From an uncultured Aquabacterium sp. (GTDB lineage: Bacteria; Pseudomonadota; Gammaproteobacteria; Burkholderiales; Burkholderiaceae_C), in NCBI RefSeq assembly GCF_913773725.1, contig NZ_CAJYGK010000101.1:1-61140 (forward strand): a stretch of DNA of 61,140 bases, read 5' to 3'. The position numbers and the translations under genes are program-made. The notes under the pieces were generated by a model. That model was not told the origin of the DNA and made no database searches. It worked only from the letters and a program-made list of their open reading frames with translations. Positions 9,395 through 17,946 of this stretch are shown piece after piece. Positions within the stretch are counted from its first letter, which is position 1; each line of letters begins with the position of its first letter.

Positions 9395-10762
9395 ATGCAG
9401 CCATTGACACGACCCGGCACCGGCATGGGCAGCCCTGACCTCGACATTCCCGCGGACACGATCGGCAAGTACCGCGTCATCCGCAAGCTGGGCGAAGGCG
9501 CCACCAGCGAGGTCTTCCTGTGCCGGGACGACTTTCACGAGCGCGATGTCGCCATCAAGCGCGTGCGCTCGGCGGCGCTGGGCGACGCGGTGGACGGTCC
9601 GGTGTACGCGCGTTTCTTCGCCGCGGAAGCCGCTCTGGTCGGCCGGTTGCAGCACCCGAACGTGGTGCAGATCTACGACGCGGTGGCCGACCCGGTCGCG
9701 CCGTACGTCGTCATGGAGTACGTGCCCGGGACGACGCTGCGCCACTTCTGCCGCACGGACCAGCTGCTGCCGCTGGAGCTGATCGTGGAAATCGGCTTCA
9801 AGTGTGCGATGGCGCTGGGCTATGTGTACCGCCAGGGGCTGATCCACCGGGACGTGAAGCCGGCCAACATCCTGGCGACGACCAACCCGGCCGGGGTGAT
9901 CACCGACGTGAAGATCACCGATTTCGGCAGCGTGCTGAACCTCGCGGCCGAATCGACCCAGGTGCACCAGGTGGGCTCGCTGGCCTACATGGCGCCCGAA
10001 CAGCTGGACGGCGCCGTGCCGGATTGCCGCGCCGACATCTACGGCCTGGGCGCCGTGCTGTACCACCTGATTGCCGGCCGACCGCCCTTCGAGGCGGGCT
10101 CGCAGGCCGTGCTGATGAACCAGATCTACAACGTCATGCCCACGCCTTTGTCAGGGCTGCGGGCTGGTGTCGATCAGGCAGTGGACGAGGTGGTGCTGAA
10201 GGCGCTGGCCAAGGACCCGAAGGACCGTTACCCCCACTGGGATGCGTTTGCCCAGGCCCTGTCTGGGCTGATTGCCGAGCACAAGGTGCCGCGGGGCCAC
10301 ATCCAGGGCGTGCTGGATTCGGAGCGCTTCAACCTGCTGCGTTCGCTCGACTTTTTCAGCGGCTTCGGCGACGTGGAGCTGTGGGAGGTGGTGCACCGCG
10401 CAAAGTGGCAGCGCTTCCCCTTCGGCCACGCGCTGTACCGCCGCGGCGAGGAGGGGCGCACCTTTCACATCATTGCGCAGGGCACGGTGGAGGTGTATCG
10501 CAACGGCAAGCGGGTGGCGCTGCTGGGCGCGGGCACCTCGGTGGGCGAAATGGCCTATCTGGCGCCCAGCCCCGAGTTGCGCCGTCACAGCACCGATGTG
10601 GTCGTGACCGAGCCCGCCACCACGATTTCGTTCACGCCGGACAGCATGCTGCAGCTCAGCCCGGCATGCCGGCACCTGTTCGACGAGGCCTTTATCCGGG
10701 TGCTGGTGCGGCGGCTGCATGCGGCCCACGAAGCGCTGGCGCACCCGCGGCGGATTCTGTGA
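9395..10762 (+). CDS. Ser/Thr protein kinase with C-terminal cyclic-nucleotide-binding-like domain
   Basis: A complete Hanks-type kinase occupies about residues 24-295 of 455. It has glycine loop GEGATSEV (33-40), VAIK lysine 55, catalytic loop HRDVKPAN (151-158), DFG 176-178 and APE 200-202. A Crp/cNMP-binding-like beta-roll follows at about 315-435, including [17 protein letters not shown] and GEMAYLAP at the phosphate-cassette position. No transmembrane helix is apparent, so it should be cytosolic. I infer allosteric control of the kinase by a small ligand; substrate and ligand are unknown. It diverges from argS. A second in-frame ATG at 9425 is an alternative start. Confidence 0.9.
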   Translation: MQPLTRPGTGMGSPDLDIPADTIGKYRVIRKLGEGATSEVFLCRDDFHERDVAIKRVRSAALGDAVDGPVYARFFAAEAALVGRLQHPNVVQIYDAVADPVAPYVVMEYVPGTTLRHFCRTDQLLPLELIVEIGFKCAMALGYVYRQGLIHRDVKPANILATTNPAGVITDVKITDFGSVLNLAAESTQVHQVGSLAYMAPEQLDGAVPDCRADIYGLGAVLYHLIAGRPPFEAGSQAVLMNQIYNVMPTPLSGLRAGVDQAVDEVVLKALAKDPKDRYPHWDAFAQALSGLIAEHKVPRGHIQGVLDSERFNLLRSLDFFSGFGDVELWEVVHRAKWQRFPFGHALYRRGEEGRTFHIIAQGTVEVYRNGKRVALLGAGTSVGEMAYLAPSPELRRHSTDVVVTEPATTISFTPDSMLQLSPACRHLFDEAFIRVLVRRLHAAHEALAHPRRIL

Positions 10763-10857
10763 GCCCCACGCTGGTGAGGCGCGCCAGGCTGACTGCTCTT
10801 TGAGGCAGGTCGACCACCGCATCCGGGCGTCATCAGAAACGGAGCAGGATGCGTTAT

Positions 10858-10889
10858 GGTGAGGAGGCTGCCCAGGCAGCATCCTCACC
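10858..10889. promoter_or_regulatory. Long imperfect palindrome upstream of the PsiF-like gene
   Basis: GGTGAGGAGGCTGCC and GGCAGCATCCTCACC face each other across a CA dinucleotide with a single mismatch. It lies 40 bases before the PsiF-like start codon. It could be a hairpin in the 5' UTR or an operator. There is no T-tract, so it is not a standard terminator of the kinase gene. Confidence 0.5.
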
Positions 10890-10928
10890 TCACAGTCTAC
10901 GAACCTGCCTCTGCCCAAGGAGATTTCC

Positions 10929-11186
10929 ATGCGTGCCCTGATCGCCACCGTGTCCCTGGCCCTGCTGTCCACCCTGGCCCATGCGCAAAGCGCCTGCGAA
11001 AGCAAGGCAGCCGAGAAGAAGCTGGCGGGTGCCGCCAAGAACAGCTTCATCAAGAAGTGCGAGAAGGACGCGGGCGGGGCAGCCTGTGCGGCCAAGGCCG
11101 TGGACAAGAACGGCAAGCCGCTGGCCGGCGCTGCCAAGGCAAGCTTCATGAAGAAGTGCGAGAAGGACGCGGCGGCTCCGCAGTGA
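10929..11186 (+). CDS. Small exported PsiF-repeat protein
   Basis: An 85-residue protein with a clear Sec signal peptide (MRALIATVSLALLSTLAHA). Two tandem PsiF-like repeats follow, each running Cys, Lys-rich spacer, LAGAAK, SF, (I/M)KKCEKDA, with paired cysteines that probably form disulfides in the periplasm. PsiF is named for phosphate-starvation induction in E. coli but its molecular role is not known, and I see no convincing Pho box here. AAGGAG stands seven bases before the ATG. A GC-rich hairpin follows the stop. Confidence 0.85.
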   Translation: MRALIATVSLALLSTLAHAQSACESKAAEKKLAGAAKNSFIKKCEKDAGGAACAAKAVDKNGKPLAGAAKASFMKKCEKDAAAPQ

Positions 11187-11757
11187 CCGACTGCGCGCGT
11201 TCGTGATGCAAGCGGGCCCCGGGGGGCCCGTTGTGCTTTCTGGATCGCTTGCGGCCGGCGCGCTCGGGCTCCGCGTGTATCGGCTCCCGCGTGTCGGCAG
11301 GGTGGGCGGCGCGCGCTGCCTTCTCTGGGGATGCGGACCGGGAAGCGACCTTGCGGCCAGCGCGGCGGGCAGGTTCGCGTGGCTCGGCGGGGCGGGTGTG
11401 CCATGCCAGGCCGTTGACCGTCAGGCCGGCATCGGACCAAGCGCGGGCACGCGCAAGGCCCACGCCCGAGACACGCTGGACCAGGTCATCCCAATCCTGG
11501 AAGCGCCCTTGTGCCCGGACGGTGACGAGACGAGCGGCCATTGCGGGCCCGATGCCCGGCACGTCGGTCAGGCGCAGCGCGTCGGCGTCGTTGGCGTCGG
11601 CATGGACAGCTGGCTGTGCAGTGGAACGTGAGGCAGCGCCTCCCGGCTCACGGCGGGCGTGGGCCGTCAGGCAGGTGACGGCGCACAGCGCCAGCATCGC
11701 GATCCGCAACAGGGCGAGCCAGCCAGGGCGGGGAGGGCGGGACGACGGACGGAACAT
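11146..11757 (-). CDS. ComEA-like exported helix-hairpin-helix protein
   Basis: A signal-anchor-like N-terminus (LALLRIAMLALCAVTCLTAHA) is followed by a double helix-hairpin-helix domain (LRLTDVPGIGPAMAARLV and VSGVGLARARAW). This is the fold of ComEA, the periplasmic DNA-binding protein of natural transformation. The tail of about 90 residues is Arg/Ala/Pro-rich and unlike ComEA. The frame runs across the downstream terminator hairpin and overlaps the last 41 bases of the convergent PsiF-like gene, so the natural stop may be misjudged or the tail may be little constrained. I chose ATG 11757 just before the hydrophobic segment. Confidence 0.68.
   Translation of the reverse strand: MFRPSSRPPRPGWLALLRIAMLALCAVTCLTAHARREPGGAASRSTAQPAVHADANDADALRLTDVPGIGPAMAARLVTVRAQGRFQDWDDLVQRVSGVGLARARAWSDAGLTVNGLAWHTRPAEPREPARRAGRKVASRSASPEKAARAAHPADTREPIHAEPERAGRKRSRKHNGPPGARLHHERAQSVTAEPPRPSRTSS
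11213..11240 (+). terminator. Candidate terminator after the PsiF-like gene
   Basis: CGGGCCCC (11213-11220) pairs with GGGGCCCG (11223-11230), followed by TTGTGCTTTC. The stem is strong but the U-tract is weak. It lies within the convergent ComEA-like frame. Confidence 0.55.
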
Positions 11758-11851
11758 GACGCAACGATGCCGCGCTCGGTCGCACACCGCCATCCCTCCG
11801 GCGGCGGCCCCCTGTCGGGGGCCCTCCTCCGCGCGGGGGGCCGGGCGCTTT

Positions 11852-12769
11852 TCAGGAGCGCCCCGCGCGCACCCAATAGCCCGGATCACCGTAACTGTGC
11901 TTGAGGAAATCGATCCACAGGCGCACGCGCAGCGGCAGGTGGCGGGCACTGGGGAACACGGCGTAGATGCCGTTGGGCGGCGCAGCGAAGTCGTCGAGCA
12001 CGCTGACCAGCCGGCCGGCCGCGATGTCGTGCTGCACCTCCCAGGTGCTGCGCCAGGCGATGCCCAGGCCCTGCAGACACCATTCGTGCAGCACCTGGCC
12101 GTCGCTGCAATCGAGCCGGGCGGTGGGCCGAAGGTGGCTCACGTTGCCGTCGACGACGAAGGCCCATCCCCGGGTCTGGCTGGCGTCCGAACTGAGGGTG
12201 AGGCAGGCATGGCGCGCCAGCTCGGACGGGTGCGACGGCACGCCGGCGCGCTGCAGGTAAGCGGGCGTGGCCACGCACAGGCGGCGGTTGTCGGCCAGGC
12301 GCACACTGACCAGGCTGGAATCCGGCAGGTCACCCACCCGGACCGCGCAGTCGAAACCTTCGTTGACGATGTCGACCACGCGGTCGGACAGGTTGAGCGA
12401 CAGGCTGACGTCAGGGTGCTCGGCCAGAAAGGCAGGGACCAGCGGCGCCACGTGGCGGCGACCGAAGCCGGCCGGCCCCGTGATGCGCAGGTGGCCGCTG
12501 GCCTTCACGCCGCCTTCCGACACGCTGGCCTCGGCATTGTTGAAATCGGTGATCAGCCTCTGGCAATCTTCCAGGAACGCGCTGCCTTCGTGGGTGAGGC
12601 TGATGCGGCGCGTGGTGCGCACCAGCAGCTTCACGCCCAGCCGCGCCTCGAGCGCGTCCATGCGGCGACCGATGATGGCCGGGGCCACGCCTTCGGCCTG
12701 GGCGGCGGCGGTCAGGCTGCCGCGGGTGGCAACGGCCACAAAGGTTTCGATCTGCTTGAGCCGGTCCAT
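11852..12769 (-). CDS. LysR-family transcriptional regulator
   Basis: A 305-residue LysR protein. The N-terminal winged helix-turn-helix (MDRLKQIETFVAVATRGSLTA, then a recognition helix around VAPAIIGRRMDALEARLG) precedes a periplasmic-binding-type effector domain (about 90-300). AGGAG lies before the ATG. It is divergently transcribed from the haloacid dehalogenase gene, and the shared 118-base gap holds a perfect inverted repeat, the usual arrangement for a LysR regulator of its divergent neighbour. The effector is unknown. Confidence 0.92.
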   Translation of the reverse strand: MDRLKQIETFVAVATRGSLTAAAQAEGVAPAIIGRRMDALEARLGVKLLVRTTRRISLTHEGSAFLEDCQRLITDFNNAEASVSEGGVKASGHLRITGPAGFGRRHVAPLVPAFLAEHPDVSLSLNLSDRVVDIVNEGFDCAVRVGDLPDSSLVSVRLADNRRLCVATPAYLQRAGVPSHPSELARHACLTLSSDASQTRGWAFVVDGNVSHLRPTARLDCSDGQVLHEWCLQGLGIAWRSTWEVQHDIAAGRLVSVLDDFAAPPNGIYAVFPSARHLPLRVRLWIDFLKHSYGDPGYWVRAGRS

Positions 12770-12810
12770 CGTGTCTCCTCAGCCCCTCTGCCCTGGGCAG
12801 GGGGCACGGC

Positions 12811-12835
12811 GATTTGTGCATCAAAGTCACAAATC
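12811..12835. promoter_or_regulatory. Probable LysR operator
   Basis: GATTTGTG (12811-12818) and CACAAATC (12828-12835) form a perfect 8-bp inverted repeat with a 9-bp spacer between the divergent LysR and dehalogenase genes. A related half-site ATTTTTGTG follows at 12841-12849. The dyad spacing suits a LysR dimer. Confidence 0.6.
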
Positions 12836-12887
12836 ATTGGATTTTTGTGCCGGTAATGCAGGCAGAAGTATCGAATAAAGTGGCGCC

Positions 12888-13571
12888 ATGGAAAAGAGGC
12901 CTGCTCCCCGTGCCGTGCTGTTCGACGCCTACGGCACCCTGTTCGACGTGTACAGCGTCGGGCTCACGGCCGAGCAGCTGTTTCCCGGCGCGGGCGACCG
13001 CCTGGCCCGGGCGTGGCGCGACAAGCAGATCGAGTACACCCGCCTTGTCTCGATGAGCGGCACCTACCAGCCGTTCTGGGCCCTGACCCGTGCCGCGCTG
13101 CAGTTCAGCGCCGAGGCGATGGGCCTGATCCTCACCCCGGAAGGCGAGGAGCGGCTGATGAACCAGTACCGCCACCTCTCCGCCTTTCCCGAAAACCGCG
13201 AGGTGCTGCAGGGCCTGAAGGCCCGCGGCATCCCGACCGGCATCCTCTCCAACGGTGATCCCGACATGCTGGCGATCGCCGTGCGCAGCGCGGGCCTGAG
13301 CGACCTGCTCGACCATGTGCTCAGCGTGCACGACACGCGGCGCTTCAAGACCGACCCCGCGGCCTACCAGATCGGTGTCGACGCGTTGCAGATGCCTGCG
13401 CGCGATATCCTGTTCGTGTCCAGCAATGGCTGGGATGCGATCGGCGCGACCTGGTTCGGCTACACCACGCTGTGGGTCAACCGCACGGGCGCACCGCTGG
13501 AGCGCCTGGGCACCCCACCTGACCACCAGGGCGCCACCTTGCGCGAGGTGCTGGCCCTGTTCCCCGCCTGA
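12888..13571 (+). CDS. Haloacid dehalogenase type II (HAD superfamily)
   Basis: Predicted (S)-2-haloacid dehalogenase-type hydrolase of 227 residues. HAD motif I LFDAYGTLFD gives the nucleophile Asp13. Motif II is LSNG (Ser121, Asn122). Motif III Lys154 is in RRFKTDP. The SSNGWD motif (178-183) and an Arg-rich cap helix (RAWRDKQIEYTRL) are typical of L-2-haloacid dehalogenases. The reaction would hydrolyse short 2-haloacids to 2-hydroxy acids. Glycolate from haloacetate would lead via glyoxylate to malate synthase G, encoded 39 bases downstream, so the pair makes metabolic sense. The natural substrate is an inference. No Shine-Dalgarno is evident. Confidence 0.88.
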   Translation: MEKRPAPRAVLFDAYGTLFDVYSVGLTAEQLFPGAGDRLARAWRDKQIEYTRLVSMSGTYQPFWALTRAALQFSAEAMGLILTPEGEERLMNQYRHLSAFPENREVLQGLKARGIPTGILSNGDPDMLAIAVRSAGLSDLLDHVLSVHDTRRFKTDPAAYQIGVDALQMPARDILFVSSNGWDAIGATWFGYTTLWVNRTGAPLERLGTPPDHQGATLREVLALFPA

Positions 13572-13610
13572 TTCCTTTTTCGATTCTTTCTTGTTGACCG
13601 AGGTTCATCC

Positions 13611-15806
13611 ATGACCGCACGCACCCAAGTCCACAGCCTGCAAGTGGCCACCGAGCTCTACCGTTTCGTTGAAGACAAGGTGCTGCCCGGCACCGGCATC
13701 GACAGCGCCAAGTTCTGGGCCGGCTTCGACGCCATCGTGAACGACCTGGCACCGAAGAACGCCGCCCTGCTGGCCGAGCGCGACCGCATCCAGGCCGACA
13801 TGGACGCCTGGCACGCCGCCAACCCGGGCCCGATCCAGGACATGGCCGCCTACAAGGCGCACCTGGAAAAGATCGGCTACCTGGTGCCGGTGCCCGCCGA
13901 CGTGCAGGCCACGACCGCCAACGTGGACGCCGAGCTGGCCACGCAGGCCGGGCCGCAGCTGGTGGTGCCCATCCTGAACGCCCGCTATGCGCTGAACGCC
14001 GCCAACGCCCGCTGGGGCAGCCTGTACGACGCCCTGTACGGCACGGACGCCATCCCCGAGACCGACGGCGCCGACAAGGGCACGGGCTACAACCCCGTGC
14101 GCGGCACCAAGGTGATCGCGTGGGCGCGCAACTTCCTGGACCAGTCGGCTCCGCTGGAAGGCGCTTCGCACAAGGAATCGACCGGCTACCGCGTCGAAGG
14201 CGGCAAGCTGGTGGTGAGCCTGGCCAACGGCAAGACGACCGGCCTGCAGAACCCCGAGCAGTTCGTCGGCTTCCAGGGTGACGCCGCTGCCCCGACCAGC
14301 GTGCTGCTGGTGAACAACGGCCTGCACATCGACATCCAGATCAACCGCGCCACCCCGATCGGCAAGACCGACGCCGCCGGCGTGGCCGACGTGGTGCTGG
14401 AAGCCGCGCTGTCGACCATTCTGGACCTGGAAGACTCGGTGGCCGCGGTGGACGCCGAAGACAAGGTGCTGGGCTACAGCAACTGGCTGGGCATCCAGCT
14501 GGGCACGCTGACCGAAGAAGTGTCCAAGGGTGGCAAGACCTTTGTTCGCGCACTGAACGCCGACCGCGTCTACACCGGCGCCAAGGGCGGTGAAGTCAAG
14601 CTGCACGGCCGCTCGCTGATGTTCGTGCGGAACGTGGGCCACCTGATGACCAACCCGGCCATCCTGTGGGGCGCCGAAGGCAAGGAGATCCCGGAAGGCA
14701 TCATGGACGCCGTGATCACCACGACCATCGCCCTGCATGACCTGCAAGGCCGTGGCCAGATCAACGGCCAGGCCATCCGCAACTCGCGCCAGGGCTCGGT
14801 CTACATCGTGAAGCCCAAGATGCACGGCCCGGCCGAAGTCGGCTTTGCCAACGAGCTGTTCGGCCGCGTGGAGCAGCTGCTGGGCCTGCCCGACAGCACC
14901 GTGAAGCTGGGCATCATGGACGAAGAGCGCCGCACCTCGGTCAACCTGAAGGCCTGTATCGCTGCCGCCAAGAGCCGCGTGGCCTTCATCAACACCGGCT
15001 TCCTGGATCGCACCGGCGACGAGATGCACACCGCCATGCTGGCCGGCCCGATGATGCGCAAGGGCGACATCAAGAACAGCGCCTGGATTGCCGCGTACGA
15101 GCGTCGCAACGTGCTGATCGGCCTGCAGACGAGCCTGCGCGGCCGCGCCCAGATCGGCAAGGGCATGTGGGCCATGCCCGACCTGATGGCCGGCATGCTG
15201 GAGCAGAAGATCGCCCACCCGAAGGCCGGTGCCAACACCGCCTGGACGCCCTCGCCCACGGCCGCCACGCTGCACGCCACGCACTACCACCAGGTGAGCG
15301 TGGCCGCCATCCAGGCCGACATCGAGAAGAACGGTGAAGACCCGCAATCGCTGCTCGACAAGCTGCTGACCATCCCCGTCGTGGCCGAAGCCAACTGGTC
15401 GGACGCCGAGAAGCAGCAGGAGCTGGACAACAACATCCAGGGCATCCTGGGCTATGTGGTGCGCTGGATCGACCAGGGCGTGGGCTGCTCGAAGGTGCCT
15501 GACATCCACAACGTGGGCCTGATGGAAGACCGCGCCACGCTGCGCATCTCCAGCCAGCACGTGGCCAACTGGCTGCACCATGGCGTGGTGACCGAAGCCC
15601 AGGTGCGCGAGACCTTCACCCGCATGGCGGCGGTGGTGGACCAGCAGAACGCCGGCGACAAGCTGTACCAGTCGCTGGTGGCCAACCCGAACGGTGCCGC
15701 CTTCCAGGCTGCACTGGACCTGGTCTTCAAGGGCAAGGAACAACCGAGCGGCTACACCGAGCCGCTGCTGCACGCCTGGCGTCTGAAGAAGAAGGCTTCG
15801 GCCTGA
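13611..15806 (+). CDS. glcB: Malate synthase G
   Basis: Condenses glyoxylate with acetyl-CoA to malate in the cytosol. The 731 residues match the monomeric G isoform. Signatures are [24 protein letters not shown] sequence near 160, the [16 protein letters not shown] acidic Mg2+ site, the [10 protein letters not shown] block, and [14 protein letters not shown] near 465. The ATG has GAGG upstream. It shares direction with the haloacid dehalogenase and ends before a strong intrinsic terminator. Confidence 0.97.
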   Translation: MTARTQVHSLQVATELYRFVEDKVLPGTGIDSAKFWAGFDAIVNDLAPKNAALLAERDRIQADMDAWHAANPGPIQDMAAYKAHLEKIGYLVPVPADVQATTANVDAELATQAGPQLVVPILNARYALNAANARWGSLYDALYGTDAIPETDGADKGTGYNPVRGTKVIAWARNFLDQSAPLEGASHKESTGYRVEGGKLVVSLANGKTTGLQNPEQFVGFQGDAAAPTSVLLVNNGLHIDIQINRATPIGKTDAAGVADVVLEAALSTILDLEDSVAAVDAEDKVLGYSNWLGIQLGTLTEEVSKGGKTFVRALNADRVYTGAKGGEVKLHGRSLMFVRNVGHLMTNPAILWGAEGKEIPEGIMDAVITTTIALHDLQGRGQINGQAIRNSRQGSVYIVKPKMHGPAEVGFANELFGRVEQLLGLPDSTVKLGIMDEERRTSVNLKACIAAAKSRVAFINTGFLDRTGDEMHTAMLAGPMMRKGDIKNSAWIAAYERRNVLIGLQTSLRGRAQIGKGMWAMPDLMAGMLEQKIAHPKAGANTAWTPSPTAATLHATHYHQVSVAAIQADIEKNGEDPQSLLDKLLTIPVVAEANWSDAEKQQELDNNIQGILGYVVRWIDQGVGCSKVPDIHNVGLMEDRATLRISSQHVANWLHHGVVTEAQVRETFTRMAAVVDQQNAGDKLYQSLVANPNGAAFQAALDLVFKGKEQPSGYTEPLLHAWRLKKKASA

Positions 15807-15844
15807 TGCGCTGACGCATCGCAGGCCTGAGGGCCGGCGCGACA

Positions 15845-15871
15845 AGGGCACCCCGAGGGGTGCCCTTTTTT
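15845..15871 (+). terminator. Intrinsic terminator of glcB
   Basis: AGGGCACCCC and GGGGTGCCCT form a 10-bp stem with a minimal loop, followed by a run of six T. It lies 38 bases after the glcB stop. Confidence 0.88.
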
Positions 15872-15972
15872 CATTGAGCCACATGAACCCGACCTGACGC
15901 GGCCTTCGCATGCATCCAGAGGACGAGCCCCTGCGTAAGGGCCATCGCTTCCCTCACTCACAAGGATTGCCC

Positions 15973-17637
15973 ATGCCTGCTGCACGCTTGTCCCTCACTC
16001 GCCTGGCCCTGGCGGCCGCGGCCACTTCGGCGCTCTGCGCCGCCACCCTGCCCGCCCTCGCGTCCAGCCACCGCGAAGCGCCGTTCATCACGACGTCGCC
16101 CAAGGTGGACGGCACCGACTTCTACATGTTCATGAGCTACGGCGGCGACCGTGGCCTGAACAGCGGCTACGTCACGCTGATCGCGAACTACCAGCCGCTG
16201 CAGGATGCCTATGGCGGCCCCAACTACTTCAAGCTCGACCCGAACGCGCTGTACGAAATCCACATCGACAACAACGGCGATGCAGTCGAGGACATCACCT
16301 TCCAGTTCCGCTTCAACAACACGCTGGCCAACGGCGGCAAGGGCATTGAACTGCCGATCGGATCGGCGAACGTCGCCATCCCGCTGACGCAGGCCGGTGC
16401 GGTGGCCAACGTGGCCGACGGCAACCTCAACGTGGCCGAGACCTATGGCGTGAAGGTGGTGCGAGGCGACCGCCGCAAAGGCGTGGTGCAGGCGCTGACC
16501 AAGGCCCAGGGCGGCTCGGCCGTGTTCGAAAAGCCGGTCGACTACATCGGTGACAAGACGCTGGGCAACAGCGCCGCCTACGAGACCTACGCACAGAAAC
16601 ACGTCCACACCGTGAACATCCCCGGCTGCAACATGCCGGCCAAGGTGTTCGTGGGCCAGCGCCAGGAGGGCTTCGCCGTCAACCTCGGGCCGATCTTCGA
16701 TCTGGTGAATGCCACGGCCGCGCAGGTGCTGGACCCGTCGCTCAAGAACGCCTTTGCATCGAAGTCCATTCAGGACAAGAACGTGACGACGATGGCGATC
16801 GAAGTGCACAAATCGTGTCTGACGAATGGCAGCGACCCGGTGATCGGGGCGTGGACCACCGCGAGTCTGCGCCAGGCACGCCTGCTGGCGGCCGCGCCCG
16901 CCGCCGGGCATCAGACGTCCGACAAGAACGGTGGCGCCTGGGTGCAGGTGTCCCGCCTGGGCAACCCGCTGGTCAACGAGGTGGTGATCGGCCTGCGTGA
17001 CAAGGACCGATTCAACACGGCCAAGCCCAAGGACGACCTGCAGTTCGCGGCCTATGTGACCAACCCGACGCTGCCCGCGCTGCTCGGCCTGGTCCTGACG
17101 GGCGATGGCACCGCGCTGGCACCCACAAACCTGCCTCGCACCGACCTGGTGGCCACCTTCCTGACCGGCATCAACGGGCTGAACCGCCCGGCCAATCTGA
17201 CCGCGGCGTCCGAACAGCTGCGCCTGAACACTGCCGTGGCCCCGGTCGCGGAGGGGAATCAGAACCGCCTCGGCGCTGCGGGCGCCATCCTGGCGGCCGG
17301 GTCCGTCGCAGACGCCACCGACCTGGCGGGCTTCCCGAATGGCCGACGCCCCAAGGATGACGTGGTCGACATCGCGCTGGTGGCCACGCTGGGCGGGCTG
17401 TGCGCCATCAACGAAAGCATCGACCTGGGCCTGAGTTCGGTGGTGGTGCCCAAGGTGGGCACGCTGACTTCGACGTGCACGACGGCGTCGCTGACGGCCA
17501 CCGCGAAGGCCACCGGCGGCAACGGGCTGCCCAATGCCGCGAACGTGCACGACGGAGCAGACCAGGCCGTCGTGCCGTTCCTGAACCGCTTCCCGTACCT
17601 CAACACGCCGAACTCCGGTTCGTCGCCCAAGCAGTGA
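15973..17637 (+). CDS. Exported DUF4331 protein
   Basis: A 554-residue secreted or periplasmic protein. The signal peptide ends around LPALA, directly before the DUF4331 hallmark SSHREAPFIT. The next block, DGTDFYMFMSY, and repeats such as NNGDAVEDITFQF are also typical of the family. The biochemical function of DUF4331 is unknown. AAGGA precedes the ATG at 15973; the upstream in-frame extension lacks a signal peptide. It is first in a probable four-gene operon with a lipoprotein, a TPR protein and a HupE/UreJ-type membrane protein. Confidence 0.88.
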   Translation: MPAARLSLTRLALAAAATSALCAATLPALASSHREAPFITTSPKVDGTDFYMFMSYGGDRGLNSGYVTLIANYQPLQDAYGGPNYFKLDPNALYEIHIDNNGDAVEDITFQFRFNNTLANGGKGIELPIGSANVAIPLTQAGAVANVADGNLNVAETYGVKVVRGDRRKGVVQALTKAQGGSAVFEKPVDYIGDKTLGNSAAYETYAQKHVHTVNIPGCNMPAKVFVGQRQEGFAVNLGPIFDLVNATAAQVLDPSLKNAFASKSIQDKNVTTMAIEVHKSCLTNGSDPVIGAWTTASLRQARLLAAAPAAGHQTSDKNGGAWVQVSRLGNPLVNEVVIGLRDKDRFNTAKPKDDLQFAAYVTNPTLPALLGLVLTGDGTALAPTNLPRTDLVATFLTGINGLNRPANLTAASEQLRLNTAVAPVAEGNQNRLGAAGAILAAGSVADATDLAGFPNGRRPKDDVVDIALVATLGGLCAINESIDLGLSSVVVPKVGTLTSTCTTASLTATAKATGGNGLPNAANVHDGADQAVVPFLNRFPYLNTPNSGSSPKQ

Positions 17638-17650
17638 ACAGGAGTCGAGC

Positions 17651-17935
17651 ATGAAGCCACAACGCCGTCTGATGCGCCGCGGCCTGACCGCGGCGGCCCT
17701 GTCGAGCCTGGTGCTGCTTGCCGCCTGCGGCGGTGGCGACGACGACCCCGCGCACACCCCGGCCGCCGCGGCGGACCCGACGACCGAAGTGCCGGCGCAG
17801 GCCAGCACGGACGCCGCGGCCGCCACCGGCTACGTCGACACGCTGGCCAGCACCCCGCCACAGCAGGCCGACACGCTGGAGCCGGTCGCCGTGCCATCGG
17901 CGCTGGCCACCGACGACACCGCCGAGCCGAGTTGA
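17651..17935 (+). CDS. Small predicted lipoprotein
   Basis: A 94-residue protein with a positively charged start, a hydrophobic stretch and lipobox LLAAC followed by GGGDDD, an acidic +2 region. The remainder is Ala/Pro/Thr-rich and probably unstructured. It lies 13 bases after the DUF4331 gene and ends 11 bases before the TPR gene, so it belongs to that operon. I recognise no family. Confidence 0.75.
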   Translation: MKPQRRLMRRGLTAAALSSLVLLAACGGGDDDPAHTPAAAADPTTEVPAQASTDAAAATGYVDTLASTPPQQADTLEPVAVPSALATDDTAEPS

Positions 17936-17946
17936 TCGGAGACCGC

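Noticed and set aside
12870..12888. Third leaderless candidate before the haloacid dehalogenase gene
   Set aside because: TAAAGT lies six bases before the ATG but matches a -10 poorly and has no -35; too weak to claim.
13605..15911. 768-codon frame antisense to glcB
   Set aside because: Produced by strong third-position GC bias of glcB; His/Gln/Val-rich with no domain.
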